The translations under genes were made by a program, and so were the position numbers. This document shows positions 46,178-54,898 of a DNA stretch of 64,000 nucleotides, one piece after another. The stretch is from the NCBI RefSeq assembly GCF_003323735.1, contig NZ_QOIM01000041.1:124001-188000 (forward strand), given 5' to 3'. Under the pieces are notes generated by a model. It searched no databases and had not been told where the DNA came from. It was given only the letters and a program-made list of their open reading frames with translations. The stretch is from Streptomyces reniochalinae (GTDB lineage Bacteria > Actinomycetota > Actinomycetes > Streptomycetales > Streptomycetaceae). The first letter of the stretch is position 1; each line of letters begins with the position of its first letter.

Positions 46178-47392
46178 GTGAGCTCAGAAGCGTACGTGTA
46201 CGAGGCCCTCCGCACCCCGCGCGGGCGCGGCAAGGCCAACGGAGCCCTGCACGGCACCAAGCCCGTGGACCTGGTCGTCGGTCTCATCGACGAGCTGCGC
46301 CGCCGGATGCCGGATCTGGACCCGCAGGCCATCGACGACATCGTGCTCGGCGTCGTCGGCCCCGTCGGCGACCAGGGCTCGGACATCGCCAAGATCGCCG
46401 CGCTGGCCGCCGGGCTGCCGGACACGGTCGCGGGCGTCCAGGAGAACCGCTTCTGCGCCTCGGGCCTGGAGGCGGTCAACATGGCCGCGGCCAAGGTCCG
46501 CTCGGGCTGGGAGGACCTGGTGCTGGCGGGCGGTGTGGAGTCCATGTCCCGGGTGCCGATGGCCAGCGACGGCGGCGCCTGGTTCAACGACCCGATGACC
46601 AACTGGGACACCGGCTTCGTGCCCCAGGGCATCGGCGCCGACCTCATCGCCACCGTCGAGGGCTTCAGCCGCCGCGATGTGGACGAGTACGCGGCCCGCT
46701 CCCAGGAACTGGCCGCCCACGCCTGGAAGGACGGCCGCTTTCAGCGCTCCGTCGTGCCCGTGCGCGACCGCAACGGGCTGACCGTCCTCGACCACGACGA
46801 GCACATCCGCCCCGGCACCACGGCCGACACGCTCGCCGGCCTCAAGCCGTCGTTCGCGGCGATCGGCGACATGGGCGGCTTCGACGCCGTCGCGTTGCAG
46901 AAGTACCACTGGGTCGAGAGGATCGACCACGTGCACCACGCGGGCAACTCCTCGGGCATCGTGGACGGTTCCGCGCTGGTCGCGATCGGCAACGAGGAGG
47001 TCGGCAAGCGGTACGGGCTCCGCCCGCGCGCCCGGATCGTCTCGGTGGCCGTCTCCGGAGCCGACCCGACGATCATGCTGACCGGCCCGGCGCCGGCCTG
47101 CCGCAAGGCCCTCGCCAAGGCAGGGCTGACGGCGGACGACATCGCCGTCGCGGAGATGAACGAGGCGTTCGCCGCCGTCGTCCTGCGGTTCCAGCGGGAC
47201 CTGGGGATCCCGCTGGAGAAGATCAACGTCAACGGCGGAGCCATCGCGATGGGCCACCCGCTGGGCGCCACAGGGGCGATGCTGCTCGGCACCTGCGTGG
47301 ACGAGCTGGAGCGGACCGACCAGCGGTACGGGCTGGTCACGCTGTGCGTGGGGGGTGGCATGGGGGTCGCCACCGTCGTCGAGCGGCTGTAG
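46178..47392 (+). CDS. Thiolase (acetyl-CoA C-acyltransferase)
   Basis: 404 residues. Catalytic residues: nucleophile Cys in NRFCASGLEAVNMAAAK, NEAFA, His in GGAIAMGHPLGATGA and the second Cys in LVTLCVGGGMG. GTG 46178 has GAAAGG eight bases upstream and begins SSEAYVYEALRTPRGRG, the normal N terminus. It cleaves 3-ketoacyl-CoA; with the following FadB-like gene it completes beta-oxidation. Confidence 0.94.
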   Translation: MSSEAYVYEALRTPRGRGKANGALHGTKPVDLVVGLIDELRRRMPDLDPQAIDDIVLGVVGPVGDQGSDIAKIAALAAGLPDTVAGVQENRFCASGLEAVNMAAAKVRSGWEDLVLAGGVESMSRVPMASDGGAWFNDPMTNWDTGFVPQGIGADLIATVEGFSRRDVDEYAARSQELAAHAWKDGRFQRSVVPVRDRNGLTVLDHDEHIRPGTTADTLAGLKPSFAAIGDMGGFDAVALQKYHWVERIDHVHHAGNSSGIVDGSALVAIGNEEVGKRYGLRPRARIVSVAVSGADPTIMLTGPAPACRKALAKAGLTADDIAVAEMNEAFAAVVLRFQRDLGIPLEKINVNGGAIAMGHPLGATGAMLLGTCVDELERTDQRYGLVTLCVGGGMGVATVVERL

Positions 47393-47460
47393 TCGCGCGC
47401 CCCGCCGGGCACGCGCGCTCCCTCACCCGACCCCACCGGCTCGCACCTTGGAGACCATCC

Positions 47461-49659
47461 ATGTCTGAAACCACCGCATCGACCATCCGCTGGGACCAGG
47501 ACGGCGACGGCGTCGTCACGCTGACCTTCGACGACCCCGACCAGTCGGCCAATACCATGAACGCCGCCTTCCAGGCGTCGCTGACCGCGACCGCCGACCG
47601 GCTGGAGGCCGAACGCGAGAGCGTACGGGGCGTCATCATGACCTCCGCGAAGAAGACGTTCTTCGCCGGCGGCGACCTGCGCCTGCTCATCCAGGCGCGG
47701 CCAGAGAACGCCCAGGAGGTCTTCGACAACGGCATGCGCATCAAGCGCGACCTGCGCCGTATCGAGACCCTCGGCGTGCCCGTCGTGGCCGCCGTCAACG
47801 GGGCCGCGCTCGGCGGCGGCCTGGAGATCGCGCTCGCCTGCCACCACCGGGTGGCGCTCGACGCGCAGGGCTCCAAGATCGGCTGCCCCGAGGCCACGCT
47901 GGGCCTGCTGCCTGCGGGCGGCGGCGTCACCCGTACGGTGCGGCTGCTCGGCGTCACGGACGCGCTGCTGAACGTGCTGCTGCAAGGCCAGCAGTACCAC
48001 CCGGGCAAGGCCAAGGAGGTCGGGCTCGTCCACGAGGTCGTGCAGACGCGCGAGGAGATGCTGGCCGCGGCGCGCGCCTTCATCGAGGCCAACCCCGAGG
48101 CGCGGCAGCCCTGGGACGAGAAGGGCTACCGGATCCCCGGCGGGACGCCCGCGCACCCGAAGTTCGCCGAGAACCTGCCCGCCTTCCCCGCCAACCTCAA
48201 GAAGCAGACCGGCGGCGCCCCCTACCCGGCGCAGCGCAACATCATGGCGGCGGCCGTCGAGGGCTCCCAGGTGGACTTCGAGACCGCCCAGGTGATCGAG
48301 GCGCGCTACTTCGTGGAGCTGGCCTGCGGGCAGATCTCCACCAACATGATCCAGGCGTTCTTCTTCGACCTCCAGGCCGTCAACGCGGGCCGCAGCAGGC
48401 CGGACGGCGTCCAGGAGCGGAAGGTGGAGAAGGTCGCCGTACTCGGCGCCGGCATGATGGGAGCCGGCATCGCCTATTCGTGCGCCAAGGCGGGCATCGA
48501 GGTGGTCCTCAAGGACGTCTCGCGGGAGGCGGCCGACAAGGGCAAGGCCCACTCGGCGGCACTGCTGGACAAGGCGCTCAAGCGGGGCAGGACCACCGAG
48601 GCCAAGCGCGACGCGCTGCTGGGCCGCATCACGCCCACCGCCGACCCGCAGGACGTGGCGGGCTGCGACGCGGTGATCGAGGCGGTGTTCGAGGACCCGG
48701 CGCTCAAGCACAAGGTGTTCCAGGAGATCCAGGACATCGTCGCACCCGAAGCGCTGCTGTGCTCCAACACCTCCACCCTGCCCATCACCGGCCTGGCCGA
48801 AGGTGTCGAGCGGCAGCGGGACTTCATCGGACTGCACTTCTTCTCGCCCGTCGACAAGATGCCGCTCGTCGAGATCATCAAGGGCCGCCGGACCGGCGAC
48901 GAGGCGCTGGCCCGCGCCTTCGACCTCGTACAGCAGATCCGCAAGACCCCGATCGTCGTGGGCGACTCGCGCGGCTTCTTCACCTCCCGCGTCATCGGGC
49001 ACTTCATCAACGAGGGCGTCGCGCTGCTCGCCGAAGGCGTCGATCCGGCCACCGTGGAGCAGGCCGCCGCGCAGGCCGGCTACCCGGCCAAGGTGCTCTC
49101 CTTGATGGACGAGCTCACCCTGACGCTGCCGCGCAAGATCCGCGACGAGACGCGCCAGGCCCTGCGCGCCGAGGGCAAGGACCTGCCCGCGCACCCGGCG
49201 GACGCCGTACTGGACCGCATGGTCGACGAGTTCGGCCGCACCGGGCGCAGCGGCGGCGCCGGGTTCTACGACTACGACGAGAGCGGCAAGCGCGTCGGGC
49301 TCTGGCCGGGGCTGCGCGAGCACTTCGGGAAGGGCGGCGCGAGCTCCCGCGCAGGCGGCGCCGACATCCCCTTCGCCGACATGCAGGAGCGGATGCTCTT
49401 CGCCGAGGCGCTGGACAGCGTACGGCTCTTCGAGGAGGGCGTGCTCACCACGGTCGCCGACGCCAACATCGGCTCCATCATGGGCATCGGCTTCCCCGCC
49501 TGGACGGGCGGCGTCATCCAGTACATCAACGGCTACGAGGGCGGCCCCGCGGGGTTCGTCGCCCGTGCCCGCGAGTTGGGCGCACGCTACGGGGAGCGGT
49601 TCGCGGTGCCCGCGCTGCTGGAGGAGAAGGCGGCGAAGGGCGAGACCTTCACCGACTGA
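47461..49659 (+). CDS. FadB-type enoyl-CoA hydratase / 3-hydroxyacyl-CoA dehydrogenase
   Basis: 732-residue multifunctional protein. The crotonase domain is N-terminal (KKTFFAGGDLRLL, NGAALGGGLEIALACHHRVA, PEATLGLLPAGGGVTR), with both catalytic-glutamate regions present. The NAD-binding part starts VAVLGAGMMGAGIAYSCA, and GLHFFSPVDKMPLVEI holds the catalytic His; C-terminal HAD repeats follow (RGFFTSRVIGHFINEG, FPAWTGGVIQYIN). Hydrates enoyl-CoA and oxidises the product. Last gene of the operon, followed by a hairpin. Confidence 0.94.
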   Translation: MSETTASTIRWDQDGDGVVTLTFDDPDQSANTMNAAFQASLTATADRLEAERESVRGVIMTSAKKTFFAGGDLRLLIQARPENAQEVFDNGMRIKRDLRRIETLGVPVVAAVNGAALGGGLEIALACHHRVALDAQGSKIGCPEATLGLLPAGGGVTRTVRLLGVTDALLNVLLQGQQYHPGKAKEVGLVHEVVQTREEMLAAARAFIEANPEARQPWDEKGYRIPGGTPAHPKFAENLPAFPANLKKQTGGAPYPAQRNIMAAAVEGSQVDFETAQVIEARYFVELACGQISTNMIQAFFFDLQAVNAGRSRPDGVQERKVEKVAVLGAGMMGAGIAYSCAKAGIEVVLKDVSREAADKGKAHSAALLDKALKRGRTTEAKRDALLGRITPTADPQDVAGCDAVIEAVFEDPALKHKVFQEIQDIVAPEALLCSNTSTLPITGLAEGVERQRDFIGLHFFSPVDKMPLVEIIKGRRTGDEALARAFDLVQQIRKTPIVVGDSRGFFTSRVIGHFINEGVALLAEGVDPATVEQAAAQAGYPAKVLSLMDELTLTLPRKIRDETRQALRAEGKDLPAHPADAVLDRMVDEFGRTGRSGGAGFYDYDESGKRVGLWPGLREHFGKGGASSRAGGADIPFADMQERMLFAEALDSVRLFEEGVLTTVADANIGSIMGIGFPAWTGGVIQYINGYEGGPAGFVARARELGARYGERFAVPALLEEKAAKGETFTD

Positions 49660-49675
49660 CGGCCGCCACGGCCCC

Positions 49676-49697
49676 GGGCCGGTCCGCCGGACCGCCC
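49676..49697. terminator. Hairpin terminator between convergent genes
   Basis: GGGCCGGTCC and GGACCGCCC pair around a GCC loop (49676-49697, one bulge), in the 110-bp gap between the FadB-like gene and the MerR gene. A direct repeat CCGGGCCGGTCCG overlaps it. Confidence 0.6.
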
Positions 49698-49770
49698 GGG
49701 CCGGTCCGTCAGGCGCGCGGGCCCCGTACCGATCACGCCGCGGGGCAGCCGGACAGCGCCCGCCCGCGCG

Positions 49771-50577
49771 TCACCGCGGCGCGGGGCCGCGGCCCGGAGC
49801 CGCGGGCTCGGGCTCCGCGTCCGGCTGCGGGGCGCTCTCCTGCGGGAACGCCTCCCGCAACTCCTCCTTCATCGAGCGCTGGAAGGTGGTCACCAGGGCC
49901 TGCACCACCATCGGCTGCATGTGCGCGGACAGCGACTTCATCCGCTCCAGCCGCTCCGGATCCGACTCCTGCTCCCGGTAGGGGTCCCACACCTCCCTCT
50001 TGAACAGGCGGCTCAGCTCACGCGCCGCCGAACGGGTGTGCTCCAGCATCACCTCGCGGGCGGCCAGGATCGCCTCCTGGGAGATCGGCACGTCCAGCAG
50101 CCGCACCCCGAGCTGGAGCATCGCCGGATCGACCCGGAAGACGTCGGGGTCGTCGGTGCCGGCGAGCACGCTCATCGCCTCCAGCCGGTCCAGGTCGTCG
50201 TCCGTCAGCTCCCGTCCGACGCGCGACTGAAGCTGGCCGCGTGTCGTCTCGTCCACCGTATCGGGTGTCCAGGAGGCGACCACGGCCCGGTGGATGGCCA
50301 GGTCGTGTGCGCTGATGTCGTCCGGGAGCCGCTGGAGGTAGCGCTCGATGGCGGCCAGCGTCATGCCCTGGTTCTGCAGCTCCTCTATGAGCGCCAGCCG
50401 GGAGAGGTGTTCGGGCCCATACCTGCCGACGCGGCGGGGACCGATCGTGGGCGGTGGCAGCAGGCCGCGCGTGCTGTAGAAACGGATGGTGCGAACGGTC
50501 ACCCCCGCGCGGGCCGCGAGCTGGTCGACGGTGAGCTGGTCGGTGAGCGCCTCCGTCGTCCCGTCCTGTCGCTCCAT
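49771..50577 (-). CDS. MerR-family transcriptional regulator
   Basis: 268 residues. The N-terminal MerR domain is clear (LTVDQLAARAGVTVRTIRFYSTRGLLPPPTIGPRRVGRYGPEHLSRLALIEELQNQGMTLAAIERYL). It is followed by a long helical region and a Pro/Ala-rich tail. No metal-binding cysteines are seen, so an organic effector (for example acyl-CoA) is more likely. ATG 50577 lies about 11 bases after GAGGAAGG. It is divergent from the acyl-CoA synthetase, which it probably controls, and convergent with the beta-oxidation operon. Confidence 0.88.
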   Translation of the reverse strand: MERQDGTTEALTDQLTVDQLAARAGVTVRTIRFYSTRGLLPPPTIGPRRVGRYGPEHLSRLALIEELQNQGMTLAAIERYLQRLPDDISAHDLAIHRAVVASWTPDTVDETTRGQLQSRVGRELTDDDLDRLEAMSVLAGTDDPDVFRVDPAMLQLGVRLLDVPISQEAILAAREVMLEHTRSAARELSRLFKREVWDPYREQESDPERLERMKSLSAHMQPMVVQALVTTFQRSMKEELREAFPQESAPQPDAEPEPAAPGRGPAPR

Positions 50578-50635
50578 GTGCCGCGCCTTCCTCACCGCCG
50601 CGTCAGCGGCGTGCCGTCCGTACCGATCACGTTCA

Positions 50636-50648
50636 ACAGTATTGCTGT
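50636..50648. promoter_or_regulatory. Dyad in the merR/acyl-CoA synthetase promoter
   Basis: ACAG-TATTG-CTGT lies in the 123-bp divergent region in an AT-richer patch. MerR proteins bind dyads between -35 and -10; the position is suitable for either gene. Confidence 0.4.
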
Positions 50649-50700
50649 CGCACCACTCGTGTGAAACCTTCGCAGGCGTCTTTCGGCTTCCGGAGGTGCC

Positions 50701-52509
50701 ATGACCACGCTCCTGCGACTCCCCGGCGACACCCCCTCCGCACTGACCCTCTGCGACCTGCTGCTGCGCGACGTGGAGGACCACGGCGACCTCCCCGCCC
50801 TGTCCTGGTACGCCGACGACGGCACGCGCACCACCCTGACCTGGGCCCAGGCCCGCCACCGGATCGCCGAGGTGGCCGCCGGGCTCACCGCGCTGGGCGT
50901 CGCCCCCGGCGACCACGTGCTGCTCATGATGGGCAACCGGCCCGAGCACTGGCTCACCGACCTCGCCCTCGTCCACCTGGGCGCCGTCCCCGTCTCCGTG
51001 TACCAGACGGCCGCGCCCGAGCAGATCGCCCACATCGTGCGCCACTCACGGGCACGGCTCGCCGTCATCGGCGGAGCCGGTGAGCGGGAGCGCTGGGAGC
51101 GGCTGCCGGCCTGCCCGGGCCTCCGGCGGCTCGTGGTGGCCGACGAGGACGCTGTGGGCCCGCACACCGCGTGGGACACGCTGCCGCGCCCCTACGATCC
51201 TTCCGTCTTCGAGGAGACCTGGCGCCGGGTGCGCTCCCGGGATCCGGTGACCGTCGTCTACACCTCGGGCACCACGGGCGACCCCAAGGGCGTGGTGATC
51301 AGCCACCGCAACGTCGTCCTCAACGCCCTCGCGCTCGATCAGGTGGCCGAACTGCCCGACCACGCCGACCACCTGTGCTACCTGCCCTTCGCCCACATCG
51401 CCGAGCGGATGCTGGGCATCTACCTGCCCGTCTTCCGCGCCTCACACGTCCACCTGTGCGCGGACCCGGCGCTGCTGGCCCCGCTGGCCCGCAGGCTGCA
51501 CCCCGCCGAGCTCTTCGGCGTACCCAGGATCTGGGAGAAGCTCGCCGCCTCGCTGCGCGCCGGGGTGGAGGCACTGGGGCCGGAGCGGCGCGCCGCCGTC
51601 GCGGCCGCCGGTGAGGTGGCGCGCGCCCACGTGCGCTGCCGGGAGCGCGGGCAGCCGCCCGAGCCCGAGCTGGCGGCGGCCTACGCGAAGGCCAGGGGCG
51701 AGGTGATCGAGCCGCTGCTGGCCCGGGCGGGCTTCGAGTCGCTGGTGTGGACGGCCAGCGCCTCGGCGCCGATGCCGCCGGACGTGCTCGACTTCTGGGC
51801 GGGCTTCGGCATCGCGATCATGGACGCGTGGGGGCTGACGGAGACGACCGGAGCGCTCACCCTCAACGGGCCCCGGGCCTTCAGGATCGGCTCCGTCGGC
51901 CGGCCCCTGGAAGGCACTGAGGTCCGTACGGCCGCGGACGGCGAGATCGAGGTGCGCGGCACCACCGTCTTCGAGGGCTACCTGCGCCCCGACGGCTCCG
52001 TCGAGCCCGCCACCGACGCGGACGGCTGGTTCGCCACCGGCGACATCGGCCGCGTCGACGACGACGGCTTCCTGTGGCTGACCGACCGCAAGAAGGACAT
52101 GATCGTCACCTCCTCGGGCAAGAACGTCTCGCCCGCGCTGGTGGAGAACGCGCTCAAGGAGCACCCCCTCGTCGGGCAGGCCCTGGTGTACGGGGACGGC
52201 CGCTCCTACCTGGTGGCGCTGCTGGTGCTGGACGCCGAGGCGGCCGGCGCCTGGGCGGCCCGCCACGGCATCGACGCCACCGGCGGCGCCCTCAGCGGGC
52301 ATCCGGCCGTACGCGCCGAGGCCGAGCGGGCCGTCGCCGCCGCCAACGCGCGGCTCAACCGCACGGAACAGGTAAAGCGCTTCCGCCTCCTGGACGGCGA
52401 GTGGAGCCCCGAGACGGGCGAGCTGACCCCCTCGCTCAAACTCCGCCGCCGCGTGATCACGGACGCCTACCGGCGCGAGATCGACGCGCTCTATGGAGAT
52501 CACGTGTGA
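50701..52509 (+). CDS. Long-chain acyl-CoA synthetase (AMP-forming)
   Basis: 602 residues of the FadD15/LACS type. Adenylation motifs are TVVYTSGTTGDPKGVVISH, IMDAWGLTETTGALT, DGWFATGDIG, and the hinge DRKKDMIVTSSGKNVSP, with the C-terminal lysine in SLKLRRR. Activates long fatty acids to acyl-CoA and so feeds the operon at 43669-49659. Divergent from the MerR regulator. Confidence 0.93.
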   Translation: MTTLLRLPGDTPSALTLCDLLLRDVEDHGDLPALSWYADDGTRTTLTWAQARHRIAEVAAGLTALGVAPGDHVLLMMGNRPEHWLTDLALVHLGAVPVSVYQTAAPEQIAHIVRHSRARLAVIGGAGERERWERLPACPGLRRLVVADEDAVGPHTAWDTLPRPYDPSVFEETWRRVRSRDPVTVVYTSGTTGDPKGVVISHRNVVLNALALDQVAELPDHADHLCYLPFAHIAERMLGIYLPVFRASHVHLCADPALLAPLARRLHPAELFGVPRIWEKLAASLRAGVEALGPERRAAVAAAGEVARAHVRCRERGQPPEPELAAAYAKARGEVIEPLLARAGFESLVWTASASAPMPPDVLDFWAGFGIAIMDAWGLTETTGALTLNGPRAFRIGSVGRPLEGTEVRTAADGEIEVRGTTVFEGYLRPDGSVEPATDADGWFATGDIGRVDDDGFLWLTDRKKDMIVTSSGKNVSPALVENALKEHPLVGQALVYGDGRSYLVALLVLDAEAAGAWAARHGIDATGGALSGHPAVRAEAERAVAAANARLNRTEQVKRFRLLDGEWSPETGELTPSLKLRRRVITDAYRREIDALYGDHV

Positions 52510-52537
52510 GATGTTCCCCGGTGTGACCTGCATCACC

Positions 52538-52554
52538 GCATAGTTGCCCTATGC
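52538..52554. promoter_or_regulatory. Palindrome before the amino-acid permease
   Basis: GCATAG-TTGCC-CTATGC is a perfect 6+6 inverted repeat about 85 bases before the permease GTG, in a locally AT-rich patch. Likely an operator for a dimeric regulator. Confidence 0.4.
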
Positions 52555-52638
52555 AGGGAAAGGTGACGCCTTGGTCCGCAGCCGTGATCGCGGCGGCCGG
52601 CCCGGCAACGCCCGAACCTCAAGTGAGTTGGAACGATC

Positions 52639-54120
52639 GTGAGCAACGACGTCGTCCAGGACGCCATCCCGCCGCGACCCGGCGGGGGTGACCGGGCCGG
52701 AGCGCAGACCCCCCACGGACCGGCACAGGACGCCGGTGACACCGGCTACAGCAAAGACCTCAAGGCGCGCCACATCAACATGATCGCCATCGGCGGGGCG
52801 ATCGGCACCGGTCTCTTCCTGGGCGCGGGCGGCCGCCTCGCCTCCGCAGGGCCCGCCCTGGCGATCGCCTACGCGGTCTGCGGCCTCTTCGCCTTCTTCG
52901 TCGTCAAGGCGCTCGGCGAGATGGTGCTGCACCGCCCCTCCTCGGGCTCCTTCGTCTCCTACTCGCGCGAGTTCCTGGGAGAGAAGGGCGCCTACGTCGC
53001 CGGCTGGATGTACTTCCTCAACTGGTCGACCACCGGCATCGCGGACATCACCGCCATCGCCCTCTACACGCACTACTGGAGCTTCTTCACCGACATCCCG
53101 CAGTGGGTGCTCGCGCTGATCGCCCTCGCCGTGGTGCTCGCCGTCAACATGATCTCCGTGAAGATCTTCGGTGAGCTGGAGTTCTGGTTCGCGGTGATCA
53201 AGGTGGCGGCCCTGGTGGTCTTCATGGGCATCGGCATCGTCTTGCTGGCCACCCAGCACGAGGTCGGCGGCACCACCCCGGGGCTCAGCCAGATCACCGA
53301 CCACGGCGGCATCTTCCCCAACGGCCTGATGCCCGTCGTCATCGTCATGCAGGGCGTCGTCTTCGCCTACTCCTGCGTCGAGCTGGTCGGCGTGACCGCG
53401 GGCGAGACCGCCGAGCCGCACAAGGTCGTCCCCAAGGCCGTGAACGCGATCATGTGGCGCGTCGGCTTCTTCTACGTCGGCTCCGTGCTGCTGCTCGCGC
53501 TGCTGCTGCCCTGGGACCAGTTCGCCGACGGGGAGAGCCCGTTCGTGACCGTGCTGTCCAAGCTCGGGGTGCCCGGCGCCGGCGACGTGATGAACCTCGT
53601 CGTCCTGACCGCCGCCATGTCCAGCCTCAACTCCGGGCTCTACTCCACCGGGCGCATCCTGCGCTCCATGGCCATGTCGGGGTCCGCGCCCAAGTTCACC
53701 GCCCGGATGAACCGCAGCCAGGTGCCCTACGGCGGCATCCTGCTGACCTCCGCCGTGTGCGTCGTCGGCGTCGGGCTCAACTACGTGGTGCCCGGCAAGG
53801 CGTTCGAGATCGTGCTGAACATCGCCGCGCTCGGCATCATCAGCACCTGGTGCACCATCATGCTGTGCCACTGGGTGTTCGTACGGCGCGCCAAGGCCGG
53901 GCTGATCGAGCGCCCGTCCTTCCGGCTGCCCTTCTCGCCCGTCACCGAGTGGGTCACGATCGCCTTCCTGGTCGGCGTCGTCGTGCTGATGTGGAAGGAC
54001 CCCGACGTGGGCCGGCGCACCGTGATGCTCGTGCCGGTGATCGCCGCCGCGCTGGTCGCGGGGTGGTTCGGCGTGCGCGGACGGGTGCGGGCCGCCGCGG
54101 CCGAGCGCGAGGTGAAGTAG
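52639..54120 (+). CDS. Amino-acid permease (APC superfamily, AnsP/GabP-like)
   Basis: 493 residues with about 12 membrane spans. After a hydrophilic 40-residue start it has the amino-acid transporter opening DLKARHINMIAIGGAIGTGLFLGAGGRL, then SGSFVSYSREFLGEKGAYVAGWMYFLNWSTTGIADITA and SCVELVGVTAGETAEPHKVVPKAVN. These match the AAT family close to L-asparagine and D-serine/alanine carriers. The substrate cannot be fixed. The hydrophilic N terminus is long for the family. Confidence 0.9.
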   Translation: MSNDVVQDAIPPRPGGGDRAGAQTPHGPAQDAGDTGYSKDLKARHINMIAIGGAIGTGLFLGAGGRLASAGPALAIAYAVCGLFAFFVVKALGEMVLHRPSSGSFVSYSREFLGEKGAYVAGWMYFLNWSTTGIADITAIALYTHYWSFFTDIPQWVLALIALAVVLAVNMISVKIFGELEFWFAVIKVAALVVFMGIGIVLLATQHEVGGTTPGLSQITDHGGIFPNGLMPVVIVMQGVVFAYSCVELVGVTAGETAEPHKVVPKAVNAIMWRVGFFYVGSVLLLALLLPWDQFADGESPFVTVLSKLGVPGAGDVMNLVVLTAAMSSLNSGLYSTGRILRSMAMSGSAPKFTARMNRSQVPYGGILLTSAVCVVGVGLNYVVPGKAFEIVLNIAALGIISTWCTIMLCHWVFVRRAKAGLIERPSFRLPFSPVTEWVTIAFLVGVVVLMWKDPDVGRRTVMLVPVIAAALVAGWFGVRGRVRAAAAEREVK

Positions 54121-54127
54121 CACGGGG

Positions 54128-54163
54128 CCTCCCGGACGGGCCGCGCACAGCCTGCCCGGGAGG
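54128..54163 (+). terminator. Hairpin after the permease gene
   Basis: CCTCCCGG (54128-54135) pairs with CCGGGAGG (54156-54163) across a 20-base GC-rich loop, starting 8 bases after the permease stop. Confidence 0.5.
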
Positions 54164-54189
54164 TCACCCGCGCGCCTCCAGGCCCCGGC

Positions 54190-54473
54190 GGGAACCTCAG
54201 AGCCAGGGCCAGGAGGTTGTCGGCCATGATCTGGTCCCGCAGGCCCGGCAGCCGCGTCATGCGGGCCTTCGAGGTGTCGGCCATCCGGTAGTGGTAGCGC
54301 AGCAGGCCGACGGCGGTGCGTCCGTACAGGCGTGCCCGCTCCCCGTCCTCCCGTGCGGCCGCCGCGGTGAGGTGCGGCGTCCGCGCGTCGAGCAGCGCCA
54401 CCAGTTCGTCGGCGAGCAGCCGCAGCCGCTGGGCCTCGGCCGAGCGCCCCACGGACCTGTCCGGGTTCCTCAT
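54190..54473 (-). pseudogene. Gene remnant, family not recognised
   Basis: A minus-strand frame with credible coding character reads MRNPDRSVGRSAEAQRLRLL, DELVALLDARTPHLTAA, GRTAVGLLRYHYRMADTSKARM and LRDQIMADNLLALALRF. After that it passes without a stop into antisense of the permease (to 53781), so the natural C terminus appears lost. Upstream, the frame is open to 54620 but looks non-coding. No SD is seen at the ATG (54473). Probably a truncated helical protein. Confidence 0.4.
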
Positions 54474-54567
54474 CGCGGCAGGTTCGGTCCACAGCTCGTC
54501 GGCGCGAGCGGCACCCGGCCCCGGCACGGGCGCGGCACCGGCTGCACCGTCCGGCCGCGGCGGGACG

Positions 54568-54897
54568 TTCATCGGGCCGCTCGCGGGGAGGCTCGGTATC
54601 AGGACCGCGACGCTGCGCAAGTGGCAGCGCGCCGGGCTGGTGCGCCCGCGCCGCGACCCGCGGACCGCGTACCGCGTCTTCGACGAGGCCGCCGCGCGGG
54701 ACGCGATGCTGACCCACCAACTCCGGCGCGGCGGCTACCTGCTGGAGGAGATCGCCCCGCTGATCGCCCAGGTCAGGACAGCCGGCGGGGTGGAGCCGCT
54801 GGAAGGGGCGCTGAACGACTGGCACGCTCGGCTGGCGGCGCGCGGACGGGCGATGCCGACCGGCGCCGCCGCGCTGGACGCCTGTTTGGGCGAGCCC
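54568..54897 (+). pseudogene. MerR-type regulator fragment lacking its N-terminal part
   Basis: The frame reads GPLAGRLGIRTATLRKWQRA, GLVRPRRDPRTAYRVFDEAA, THQLRRGGYLLEEIAPLIAQ, then GGVEPLEGALNDWHARL. This is the helix-turn-helix and dimer-helix part of a MerR protein of actinobacteria that normally has more sequence before it. Here the upstream frame is antisense to the neighbouring remnant and carries no start with an SD; the downstream end runs into the antisense of the P450 gene. Confidence 0.5.
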
Positions 54898-54898
54898 C

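Noticed and set aside
46741..49323. 860-residue open frame on the minus strand
   Set aside because: Antisense of the thiolase and FadB-like genes, a GC-bias shadow.
52549..54825. 758-residue open frame on the minus strand
   Set aside because: His/Asp/Gly-rich antisense of the permease; no domain likeness.
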